From positions 8,568,398 through 8,632,397 of the forward strand of contig OW051469.1 of NCBI GenBank assembly GCA_932521025.1: a DNA stretch of 64,000 nt, read 5' to 3'. The notes below the pieces were generated by a model that did no database searches, was not told the origin of the DNA, and was given only the letters and a program-made list of their open reading frames with translations. Numbering within the stretch: position 1 is the stretch's first letter; the number at the start of each line of letters is the position of its first letter. The stretch comes from Oscheius onirici (lineage: Eukaryota; Nematoda; Chromadorea; Rhabditida; Rhabditidae). A program made the translations under genes and the position numbers. Positions 35,511 to 48,431 of the stretch are shown one piece after another.

Positions 35511-36190
35511 CCGACATCCTATTAAATTTGTTGAATGAACGTATGAAGTGTCAAACAGAGACATGCTGAGAAAGGAAAAGAAGCAGAGCGAGAGAAAATG
35601 CACAAATGATACAGAAAATAAGAGACGAAGGCGGGTATTCTCTCTTTGAGAATTTTTCGACATGATCGACCAACTGCTCCGGTTTAGGCTAATCCTTTAC
35701 TGCATATCGTCGCCCTTAGCTAACTGGCTCCTGCCTATCACCTCTGTTCCTCTGATCTTTTTCCCATTGTTCTCTTACACTTTTCGGTGTTTTTTCGCTA
35801 AATTAGTTGCCGTTCTCTCGTCTTTGAGACGAAATTTTTCGATATTTTTTTTTCGAAAAAGGTTTCCGGTAAAAAAAAGGTAAAAAAAAGGTAATAAAAA
35901 AAAGGTAAAAGTAAAAAAATGCGAAATACTAGTTACATCCCGTTAGATTCGATGGCTTCTACCACAGACTCTGCTAAATTTTATGGTCTGTTGAAAAAGA
36001 AGAGGGGTTACAGTAAGATCCCTCCTTCAAGGCCCACTTAGTACACAAAAGTTGGATACTCAGTCAACAAATTTGAAAGATACAAGTTGGAATTTATTCG
36101 CTGAGTATTCAACTTTTGTGTACTAAGTGGATCTCTAAGGGAAGAGCTAAAATTTTACGGTGAACCGGATTTGGAAACTTATATCATCTT
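35511..36190. other. Intergenic region with inverted-repeat element
   Basis: Contains AAAAAAGGTAA simple repeats near 35870-35910 and the inverted-repeat element at 36034-36130. No gene is seen. Confidence 0.5.
36034..36130. mobile_element. 97-bp element with perfect-looking 30-bp inverted ends
   Basis: CCACTTAGTACACAAAAGTT... at 36034-36063 is mirrored by 36101-36130, with a 37-nt centre. The arms share GATACTCAGTCAA with the element at 3100-3170. It looks like a miniature inverted-repeat element or a hairpin-forming repeat. Confidence 0.75.
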
Positions 36191-36602
36191 CTAGACAGAG
36201 GTCCAAAATATCGAAAACTCCCAATGCCTCCTTTTCGCCTCGGCCTCGGGAGGAGCAGATGGTAGCTTTGTTTTTACAGGCTCTGTAGCGTTTTCGGTGT
36301 TTTTCACAAACTCTACCCGGATCTGATTACCTCCTTTTTCAACAACATCCCGGTAGCCTGATTTGTATAAACAAAAGCCTTTTCGTACTTTCTCCAGTTT
36401 CTCACTCAAAAATGTCGCAACAGTCATTGCGTGACAGCTTCGTTCCCATGCTCTCTGTGTCTTTGAAATCCACATCCCGCGCCAGGTACTGTCTCTCTGT
36501 TTCCGCATCCAGACCTCCTGATGAGTAAGTATGGGAAAGTCTGCCGAAACGGCTGCTCTCACGATTTTCCTCCAACTGTTGCCATTTTCGATTTATTGCC
36601 AT
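36191..36602 (-). CDS. Possible small protein
   Basis: Starts at ATG 36602 (MAINRKWQQLEENRESSRFG) and ends at 36191. Two overlapping frames are joined by a proposed 64-nt intron (GT after GGAG, AG before CATGGG). The second part (VATFLSEKLEKVRKGFCLYKSG... then VRVEF-like and PPEAEAKRR) has protein-like composition. Length would be near 115 residues. No signal peptide or domain was found. The splice is one of several possible, so treat the model as tentative. Confidence 0.35.
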
Positions 36603-37194
36603 GGTAGACAAACGACATAAAACAGCGCATCCTGGACAAACAAGGAGTTGTTGTCAAACCCCTTCTCTGTCCCTCTGTCCTTTTGTTCCTGTCCCTCTTC
36701 TTCCTGTTCCCCATCATTTTCCATTTTATCTAAATCAATAAATCAAAAGGAGGGAACGGCGCCTCTGTTTAGGGCTCCACGGCTGTATAGATAGCCAAAC
36801 TGGGGCTGAGGCGTTTTTTGCAAGGAGGTGTTAGTGGCCTGATTAGTGTGGGTTTATAATCTATCTCTTTCCCAATTCCAAACATTTTCTCTCTCGGCAC
36901 CTCTCTCTCTTGAAAATGTCCGCCCCTCGCGCCCAAGTTCCAAGCTCCTCCCACACCTCCCTCTCTTTCCCTATCAGTCCAGAACCCCCGAGTCCTACAG
37001 TCTTTTACTCCAACTCTCTTTTTTCCTTTATCTACTAGAACTTCTCCACCCCACAATTCATATACTTCCATTGTATTTCCGCCACTCCATTTTCAGATGA
37101 GTCAGCTCTTCCGATAACAGACTCTTCGTCACAGACGCTTTCTCTCTCGAATTTTTTTTGTCATTTTCAGTGAAGAAATTTCCCGAGCCAGAAT
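36603..37194. other. Upstream region of secreted-protein gene
   Basis: Pyrimidine-rich plus strand with many CTCTCT and CCTC words. TGAGTCA lies at 37098-37104, and TTTTCAG at about 37164-37170 lies 25 nt before the next ATG and is a candidate trans-splice acceptor. Confidence 0.45.
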
Positions 37195-39510
37195 ATGAGG
37201 TCCATCCTCGTATTCGTGGCCATTCTCTACCAGCTGACTGCAGCTGCTCCTCTGGCCAACAACTATGTCGAAAATCCCGATGACGCCATGAATGGAACCG
37301 TCTACAGCATCAGTCATCTCTTTCCCAAGGTTCGGACATTTTCCTAGTTGAAAACTTCAAAAGTTTAGGTTTTCATGAAGACTGAAGAGTTCTACATCAA
37401 CCACGAGATGTGCGTCCAGTTCAGATACAAACTCATGGAGAGGAAGGTCAAGTGAGTTATCTTTGAACTTTTGGGCCCCTGACATTTCGAATCTGGACTC
37501 AAACTACACTTTTCGGTCTCGCCATGTTCTGGAAAGTTGTAGATTTTGATCTGCTCTACAACTTTGTAGAACATCCGAAAACTGTAAGATAACGTTTTCG
37601 CCCCTCTTTCAATACATTTCTAAAAATTCAAATTATTTTGGAATGCTGCCTTTTTTCGAATCGTATTCACTGAGCACCAGCTCCTAATGTGCTACCGTAT
37701 ACAAAAGGAATTTCCTCGGTCATACAAGAGTTGGTGCGCTGGAAATGAATATGCTGTTTTCAAGAGTTGGTGAGCATTTTGCTTAGGTAATTAAAAACTT
37801 TCCCGCCTTGTTTGCCTGTCTCTGCCTTCCTCAGAAGATTTCCAACTTTCTCTCAGGACAAAAATTATTAAACATTCAACAAGAATTTGTTTTTACTCGC
37901 GTCGCCTACAGTCTCCTTTTTTGTCATCGATCTGTCTACGATTTTCACACGTCCGCTCGTAGCCCTTTCATAGTCTCGTGTCGTCCTCCACCATGGCGGT
38001 CTATTCATCCTCCGTGGCGGTACCGAGTTCTTTTGTTTCTCACCCTTCGAAACGGGCCCTTTCCCATGGCAGTTTTTTCCTCGCATTCTGATTCAGCACC
38101 GTTTTTAAACAACGGATCTGTCTACGGCACTGAATCATGCGTTGTGGAAAAAAATCGTCTTTTTTCGCTGATGAACCACTAATCTGTGTCGGGAGACACA
38201 TGTTTGTCAATAGAGGGGCTGAGAGAGAGCGCCAACGGCGATAAGACCCCCTGTAAATGTCAGACTCCCTCTGATTTCAACAGTCCGGTTCATTAATTGG
38301 GTGTCATAAACTCAGTAATGAGGCTAGACTAACAAGTTCCGAGGCACCATTGCCCTCATAATTTTCGGGAAGAGCGCGGCAAGCCTTTTCTCTTACTCTA
38401 TATGTTTGGTCTTTGTTTTGTTCTCGCCGAGAGAAAGCAGGGGCGAGTTGTCAACAAAAAAGAGCGCGCAATCAGTTGTCCCCCAAGACACACGGGGGCA
38501 AAAACGAGGTGAACCAAATGGGAGATTAGGAGAAAAAGAAGTTTGGTCATATTGTTTTTTTTGTTTTTGACTAACAGAAGTTCCGTTTTGTGATAGTCGG
38601 CTTGGTGACGAGACTTCAAAGGTAGGTCTCGCAGCGACGAAAAGGAAATGGTCTCCGTCACGATTGCTAAGACGTCACAATAGAAGTTTCGTGTCGAGAC
38701 CCAAATTATCTACAAAATGGGTCTCGTCACGAATTGGAAGATACCATAGTTCAGTGGTAAAGGAATCCTAGATTTCAAGATGATTTTCAAATTTTTTTGT
38801 GATGTGATTATTTACGACGTCGATCTCACAACGAATTGCATTGTCTCACACTGCACACTTATCACAAACTGCTAGTAAAATTGCTGAATGGAATGACGAA
38901 GGTTCAGTTAGAACGGAAGGGACCTCTATATTTTTTGTTCCTCTCTTTCCTCAACTGGCAACATTCTTCCGCCAATTCGTATGCGCCGAGAACAAACATT
39001 CCTTTGGAATCGCCGCGGCACGTCCTCAGGCTCTCTTTCTGAATCAGCTGTGTAGAAAAGTTTCTTTCACTGCTGTTATCTGTTTGGGGAAGAGAGCAAG
39101 ATGACCATTAAGTAAACAGAAAATGTTGCCATAGGCGTTGTTGAGACGAGACGAAAGACAGAAACAAATTGGGATTTTTCAGGCTCCGTGTCTACACCTG
39201 CCTTCTCAGCTCTGGCGGCTACTGCACCTCGGATTCGTATTCTTATCCGACTGATCAGAAGGACTGTGACTACCTGCGTCCGTGGTCCTGGACTGAGGAC
39301 AGGTTGGTTCAGAGACTGAGAGAGACAAACTCATCTTCCAGATTTGGCTTCTACTTCGTCCTCGAGCGTCGTCCCCGTCGTTTCGGCTCCCGTGCCAAGA
39401 CTCGTCGCATCTCCAAGCGTCAGGACACTCGTCCCGTCGGACAGATCCAGATCGACGGTCTCATCCCCTGCAAGAACGTCTGCAACCGCTACAAGAAGAA
39501 AAAGTACTGA
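37195..39510 (+). CDS. Small secreted Cys-containing protein
   Basis: Four exons (37195-37329, 37369-37451, 39183-39302, 39342-39510) give 168 residues in frame. A signal peptide (MRSILVFVAILYQLTAAAP) is followed by an N-glycosylation site, a region with MCVQFRYKLMERK, and then YTCLLSSGGYCTSDSY, QKDCDYLRPWSW and a C-terminal CKNVCNRYKKKKY. Six Cys after the signal and basic runs such as RRPRRF and RRISKRQ, one of them a possible furin-type cleavage site, suggest a processed extracellular ligand or matrix protein. I do not recognise the family. The second intron is about 1.7 kb and contains a hairpin-family copy and other repeats. Confidence 0.75.
37523..37574. repeat. Hairpin-family copy in secreted-protein intron
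   Basis: ATGTTCTGGAAAGTTGTAGA faces CTACAACTTTGTAGAACAT around GATTTTGATCTG, a near-perfect stem. Confidence 0.75.
38690..38731. repeat. GGGTCTCG inverted pair
   Basis: CGTGTCGAGACCCA at 38690-38703 and TGGGTCTCGTCACG at 38718-38731 are inverted, with a 14-nt loop. Same family as 29222-29258. Confidence 0.65.
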
Positions 39511-40449
39511 TTCCGGTATCTTAGCCTTAATGTTTTTCTCATAATTGTGCCCCCTACAAACTAATATTGGTGCTGTAATACTGCCCTAAAATGTCTCTCA
39601 CTTCTCTAAGCGTCCTTGCCAAGTTGTTGCCCTGGGAGAGAGTCGTCGTCATCATCAACATCTCGTCCTAATCAGTTCCTTTTATTATTGGGGTGCCGCG
39701 AGAAGCCGCGCTCTTTAAGAGACACTCAAGCTAGGTCCATGCGCCACTTCGCACCAGTTAGACAAACAGATAATATATATTAGCATATTAGCCGGAGGGC
39801 GGAAGCGGAACCGGAGGGTAATAACCGTTATTTTTCTTGGATACTGTAGATCTCTTGCCATTAGTACGTATAAGTCAGCTACAGTATTCCTAAAACATAT
39901 GCGGTCTTCTTTTGGAGGTAAGTTTCTCCAAGCCCGGGCCCGAATCTCGCTCCTCTAGGTACCTGGCTTGGAGTCTCTTACCAACTCTGGGAGTCGCGTC
40001 GAAAACGATCACTAATCGGCTCTTCTGCTCTCCCGCACAATTCCGCGCATAGCTTCAAGCGTATACAAACAGGTGCGTGAGACGCTCGTGCGCATGCCGG
40101 AGGATAGAGAAAGTCTGTCTGACTGTGCTGGTGAGGGAACTTGATTAGATGACAACGATGAAGATGATTTTTGATGACCTCTCCCAGCCCCCTTTTACTG
40201 TGTCTCCCTCTCTCCTCTTTTTTAAAACCTCCCCCTCCAGAACATGTTGAAAACTCGGTGCCACCGTGTGATTCGAATAAATGTTGATTTCAGCTAAATT
40301 TCGATCGATTTGAGCAGACACCGGTAGAACTAAAGTTTATTTACAGACTTGTACGAGTTTCGTCATGAGATCAACATTGGAAATACAGTAGCAATCACCC
40401 AAAGTTGCACTAAATACCGATTAAAAAGCAAGATAAGCTAAAGTTAAAA
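39511..40449. other. Convergent intergenic region
   Basis: Between the secreted-protein gene (+) and the F-box/WD gene (-). It is more GC-rich than its surroundings near 39700-40100. No tRNA, snRNA or coding exon could be supported. An AATAAA is seen near 40276 on the plus strand. Confidence 0.45.
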
Positions 40450-42045
40450 TTAATAGCCGACGTCGTCTGGACAAGGCCAAAACATGATGCTTCCGAGACC
40501 TCCACAGATGGCGAAATCTCCCTTCAAGTAGTCGAACCTTGATGGCTCGCCGATTTCTCTAGTTTCAGCTCGGACTAGCGGCTTGGTTCCGGATGTAAAA
40601 ATCTGAAAAAGTTGGTTTTGAAACGAACAAGAGAATAAAAAACCTTGACAAGTTGTGTCTTCCACATTGCGATCACAGAACCTCTGTTGTGTTTGACTTG
40701 ACGGATTTGAACAGCTGGTTTGGGCTAAAAACGAATATTGCTTCAGAAAAAAAGGAAAGAAATTACCCTGTAAGATATGATGGGCGACATCATTGTAGGT
40801 TCATAGATCTTGATAGCCCCTTTCTTTGTACCACACACGACTTGACCATGACCAACAGAGATAGATTGCACTGAATCCTGGGTGGCTTTCTGAAATCAAA
40901 TATAAATGTCATCTGCAAGGTCATTTGCTGCGTGTGTAGAGATTGGCAACGTTGAAAATGAGTAAAACAGATTTTTCAACCTACCATTGTCAAGTACGGC
41001 TTGTCAAGCATTCTCACATCCGTAACAATCATTAGCTTATCGTCTCCGCAAGAATAGACTTTGTCCCCCTCAAAAAATTGATATAAACAATGCTTTGAAA
41101 GACCCAAACCTGTACATCCATTGTTATGATCGCCGCACGGTGAAATGTGCACGTTTGGCGGATTTGGAAGGCATCTAGCGGGTCAACAAAGCAGATCTAA
41201 ACCAAAAATTGTAGAGGATTTTTTTTTCATTTTACCTGTTTCGCATATGTGGAACAAGCCACAAGACCACAGCCCATTTTGATTGAAGTTGTTACAGCTG
41301 ATCGAAGCTTCTGGGAGCCGATTTCCTGAAAAGAGTAGTAGAAAAAAACACGAGAAAAACTCACAATAAGACCGTCTGGAGTAATTTGCCACTGTTTAAG
41401 ATAGTCATCCCAGCCACTCGAGAAAAATGTATCGTCCGTTGGCTTATCAATGTGCCAGATCCAACCACTGTGAGCAGCTTCCTTTGTGGCTATCTCCCAT
41501 TGCTTAGAGGAGCCTCCTTGCTGAACAATATGGTTTTTACTGACGAAATAAAAACAATAACCTGTACTTTATCCAGATCCCAGATCTTCATCGAGCGATC
41601 TCGACTACCGCTAATACAAAATCTTTGACCATTTCGACGGAAGAGTCGAATAGCGTCTACGGTAGAAATGTGACCGTCTGCAAGTTTTCTAAAAATTGAA
41701 TGTTGATAAACTACCGAAACTTCTTACAGATCGGAGTGCTCAAACTGCCGCCAACGTCGATTTTCACGATGACAATCCACATGGGAGAGAGGTGCGTCAA
41801 AATCAGGGCAGTTGGATTCGGACTCGGAGACGACTACTCCGCACTCCTTCTGCACAAAAAGAGCGTAAGATAAATATTAAAAACGACACCTGTATTCTAG
41901 TGATCCACCACTGCTTATTATTAATAAAAAAATTGAACCGTTTGCAGACAAACCGCGTTGATGTCATGAGATCTTTTGTTGGAATGAAGCTGAATATTTT
42001 CAACACCATTTCCGGCGGCAGACCTTCGAAGTAATTTTCTGCCAT
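40450..42045 (-). CDS. F-box and WD-repeat protein (FBXW-like)
   Basis: Probable substrate adaptor of an SCF ubiquitin ligase. The N-terminus MAENYFEGLPPEMVLKIFSF is a typical F-box; it is followed by a linker and by WD40 blades, seen as GHISTVDAIRLF...SGSRDRSMKIWDLD, HSGWIWHIDK...SSGWDDYLKQWQ, and later VYSCGDDKLMIV and VVCGTKKGAIKIYE. About nine short exons; introns are mostly 40-60 nt. The order of one F-box and six to seven blades resembles FBXW9, but this was judged by eye only. The ATG follows GATTTGAAG, a possible AAG-type acceptor. It lies about 100 bp downstream of the MYST acetyltransferase stop, on the same strand, and may be its operon partner. Confidence 0.82.
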
Positions 42046-42143
42046 CTTCAAATCTCGTATTTAAAAATCGTTCAATAGCAAGGATAGTTCCAGTTTGTAA
42101 CCGATCAGCTTGTTAGAACAAATCGTAACCAATGACTCTTTAT
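42046..42143 (-). promoter_or_regulatory. Intercistronic spacer of a candidate operon
   Basis: 98 nt separate the MYST stop codon from the F-box/WD start. An AATAAA overlaps the MYST stop (TAAATAAA). This spacing is what nematode operons show between a poly(A) site and a downstream trans-splice acceptor. Confidence 0.5.
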
Positions 42144-45292
<3,149 letters not shown>

Positions 45293-45834
45293 CTGAAACA
45301 CATAGTAGTTTTTAGAGAAAAAGATAGAAACAGAGACTAGACAAATCCGAAGCACGATCTGACGAAAAAAAAATGAAGAAATCCCAAGAAAATCTACCAA
45401 AAACTATTTTTTTGCATGAAATTGCCTAAAGAAAGATTTTTTTCGACCAATTGTCATCAAAAATCGATATAATTTCATTAAAAAATTGATATTGCCTAAA
45501 GGTTCGACACTTTCAAAATCCGAAGAAGTTAAAAAAGAAAAACAATCCGGTAAACAACCGCGAAAGTCCAAAAATTCAAAATGGCGCCTGCACGTGATCG
45601 ACGTCAAGCTAGAGTCTAGGCCTCTCGCCCGCCTTGCTAATAGAAAAGAGAGGAGGGGCTCCCCCCGTCTGCGTCTCTCCTCGTCCGCGCAGCCTCTCCT
45701 GTCCGATTTCCCTATGCCAGCCGAGGCTGTCCTCACTCTGTGTCATTCCTTTTAGAGTCAGTCTCTCTGAGCTCATCACCAAAACTTCCCCCGCCTTCCG
45801 AAACCACTAAAACTCTCTCATTTTCAGTCCCAGA
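45293..45834. promoter_or_regulatory. Shared divergent promoter region
   Basis: 542 bp between the MYST gene (-) and the TMEM53-like gene (+). It contains a GC-rich block at about 45580-45720, unlike the surrounding AT-rich spacers. Acceptor-like TTTCAG sites lie just before both start codons. Confidence 0.45.
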
Positions 45835-47904
45835 ATGCCGCCGGAGAGCAATCAGGTCGTTCCGGCTGAGCAGACTGCCGAGCCCAAGAAGAAGTGGGTC
45901 TTTGTGGATCTCGTGGATGGATGTGATACTGTCGTCATCCTGTTCGGCTGGGCCGGCTGTCAGCAGCGATATCTGGCCAAGTATGCACAGTTCTACAAGG
46001 AAGCCGGGTTAGTAGCCTTTTGACCTTTTGGACTGAGTTTCTTCAAAAAAATATCGGTAGTTAGATCCAAAATCTAAAGAGAAAAGATATACAAAACGAC
46101 CCAAAGAATATAGATCTACAGTAACCCATCTGAGCCATTTGTAGTCTTCCTAATCCGTGGTATGTGCTGTAGTCTTCAAAGCACAAGGTCTCCAAGATAT
46201 CCAGTCTTATGAAAGTTAGGTAAAACGACGGGGAACTTTAGTTACTGTAAAGTATCTCATTCTCAGATTTTGCTTTTTTTGATAGCTTTGAAATATTGCC
46301 TCGGCTATCCACCAGATTCTGTTTATTAACACCCGTTTGTAAAGGCAATCACGCAGTTCCTCGTGAATCATACTGGATAATATAAACTGAGAAAAGCAGC
46401 TACGTTTAGTAAACGTCAGCTCTATTGGGAGAAGAACAATGATTCATGTCTGTTGGGTTATGAAACGGGGACGGGTACGAAGAACGTGGCATCATTCGAT
46501 CGCTCTGGTTGGAACCAGGGGGATAGGGAACTGGAGGGACAGAGACTGAGTCTGGTTCAGTACAATCAACCCATCTTTCAGCCTGTCGACCATCTGCTAC
46601 ACGGCTCCCATTGCCAAGATCCGTGCCTTTTCCTCCTACACGCGGATTTCAAACTACTTTTGGCGCGAGACTGAGAAGCTGCCGCTGCCGGAGAAGATCT
46701 TCTTCCACGTCTTTTCTATGAACGGTTGTAGTCTCTTCACGGCTCTCTGGGATACTCTTCTGACTCGAGACGGCGGAGAGATTTTCAAGGCTCGCGTTCG
46801 TGGAGTCCTCTTCGACAGCTCTCCGGCTCATACATCTCCAGCCCAGTCTGCCAATGCCGTCAGTTTTGCCACCTTCCCGCCGGCTCACTACAATGCGGCT
46901 CTTCGGATCAGCTACCGGGCTGCTCTCTTCACGTTCTTCAGTTTCCAGCGCGGCATCATGTACATGCGAAGCTTCGTCGATCAGGACGTCTATGAGAAGA
47001 CTTTTGCCTACTTTCGTCTGTTTAACATCACTGATCTGCCAGACAATCAGCTGTATTTGTACGGACCGGGAGACGAGGTGAGTCAAAAGTATTTTCTGCA
47101 GGGGTTCGAAAGTAAACAAAACTTGAGAATTGGAAAAAAAGTTTCTAGATGGCTTGAGGGAAGTGAGAGATAGAGAGCCAGAGGGACAGACAGATATATA
47201 AACAGAGAGTCAGAGAGTGGAAGAGCGAGACAGACTTCTGTCTCGCTCTTCCACTCTGACTCTCTGTTTATATATATATATTTTTTTTTATATTCGCATT
47301 CGCAACTTGCGAAAGCTGCCTATTCGCATTAGCATTTTCTATTCGAAATTCGCATTTGCATTCACTTTTTTAGTGCGAATTTGCGAATATTTGCGCGTTT
47401 TTATTTAGATTTTTCTTCCAACTTGCGTTTGTGAATCAGCTGTGTTTTTTCCAATTGGCATTCGCATCTGCGAATATTCGCACCTCTTTTTAAATCCGCA
47501 TTCAAATTAATTTTGGCCTTTCGAAAACATTCGCAATCCGCATTCGCACCTGATTTTACTATTCGCCCAGCTCTGAATCGGAGAGTCATAGAGTCAGAGT
47601 GAGAGGGCTGACAGAGGAAAAGATGAACAGAGGGACAGACTTGACCACTTCTAGTTCCAACTTTCAGGTCTGCTCTGCCGAGTCGATCGAATACTTTGCC
47701 CAGGAGATGAGTCGCCGTCAGAAGAACGTGAACCTGAAGAGTATGGACGACTCCGTCCACTGTGCCCACTACCGTACCCATCCGGAGCTCTATCGCGACG
47801 CCTGTCTCCACTTTATTGACAGTCATCGCAGCAACAATAACTGTGAGAGTCAAGATGTGCTCAAGATTCCTGTCCCTGAAACGAAGACGGTTCTCGTCGA
47901 ATAA
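45835..47904 (+). CDS. TMEM53/DUF829 alpha-beta-hydrolase-like protein
   Basis: Three exons (45835-46007, 46582-47077, 47668-47904) encode 301 residues. The early strand-turn TVVILFGWAGCQQRYLAKYAQFYKEAG, a CYTAP block, HVFSMNGCSLF, a GVLFDSSPA segment and the strand LYLYGPGDEV followed by SVHCAHYRTHPELY match the DUF829 family (TMEM53, a nuclear-envelope protein in vertebrates). The nucleophile-elbow Ser in FSMNGC is in a form typical of this family, not of classical GxSxG esterases, so enzyme activity is not assured. A helical stretch near residues 170-190 may be a membrane anchor. Upstream TTTTCAG lies 8 nt before the ATG. The second intron contains a long palindrome and GCGAAT-type repeats. 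Confidence 0.85.
47194..47275. repeat. Long near-perfect palindrome in TMEM53-like intron
   Basis: Arm 47194-47234 (TATATAAACAGAGAGTCAGAG... to GAGACAGA) is the reverse complement of 47237-47275 except for a 2-nt indel, with a 2-nt loop. It would form a ~39-bp hairpin if transcribed. Confidence 0.85.
47286..47575. repeat. GCGAAT/ATTCGC degenerate repeat
   Basis: Frequent ATTCGCATT and TTCGCAA words with interrupted spacing, all within one intron of the TMEM53-like gene. It ends near CGCCCAGCTC, the reverse complement of a GAGCTGGGCG word that parallels the repeat at 22910-23016. Confidence 0.7.
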
Positions 47905-48431
47905 GTGAGTTTTTGGCAGTGATGTTCTTATGAACAGTTTACAGTCCTCTGACCACGAAAATGAAACTTCTCTGAATTCAACGACGCTTTTCTTGGTTTT
48001 CCCCTCTAGGCTGGCCTAGTTTCTAACTAATTTCCGAGGTTGTTTCCTTTTTAGAGCTGTGATAGCTGCCCCCCTTCCCGAAACCGGTTGAATATCACAA
48101 TGTGCTCCCTTTTAATCTCTCGGTTAACCCTTCTATGAGAAATCTTCACGAGCTTTATACAGATTTTTATGGCATAAGAAAAAGTATTTTTTAGGCTGCT
48201 TCGATGGTTGTGATTTTTCAATTAAGAAGTGAATTTTTTACAGTCTGCACTCGAATCATTTATCCTTGCTAAACGAACAAAAAACACGATAAAAAAATCT
48301 GTGAGGAAGAGAAGAGAGGTTGCATAAATCTTTGTAAAATATGAAGATAGTCAAAAATCTATATGGACCCGGGTCAGCACTGGGGGAAGAACAAAATACA
48401 AGGAGAAGACAAAATGGAAGACGACTTGAGA
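47905..48431. other. Convergent intergenic region
   Basis: Between the TMEM53-like gene (+) and jun (-). No gene, strong repeat or RNA is visible. Confidence 0.5.
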
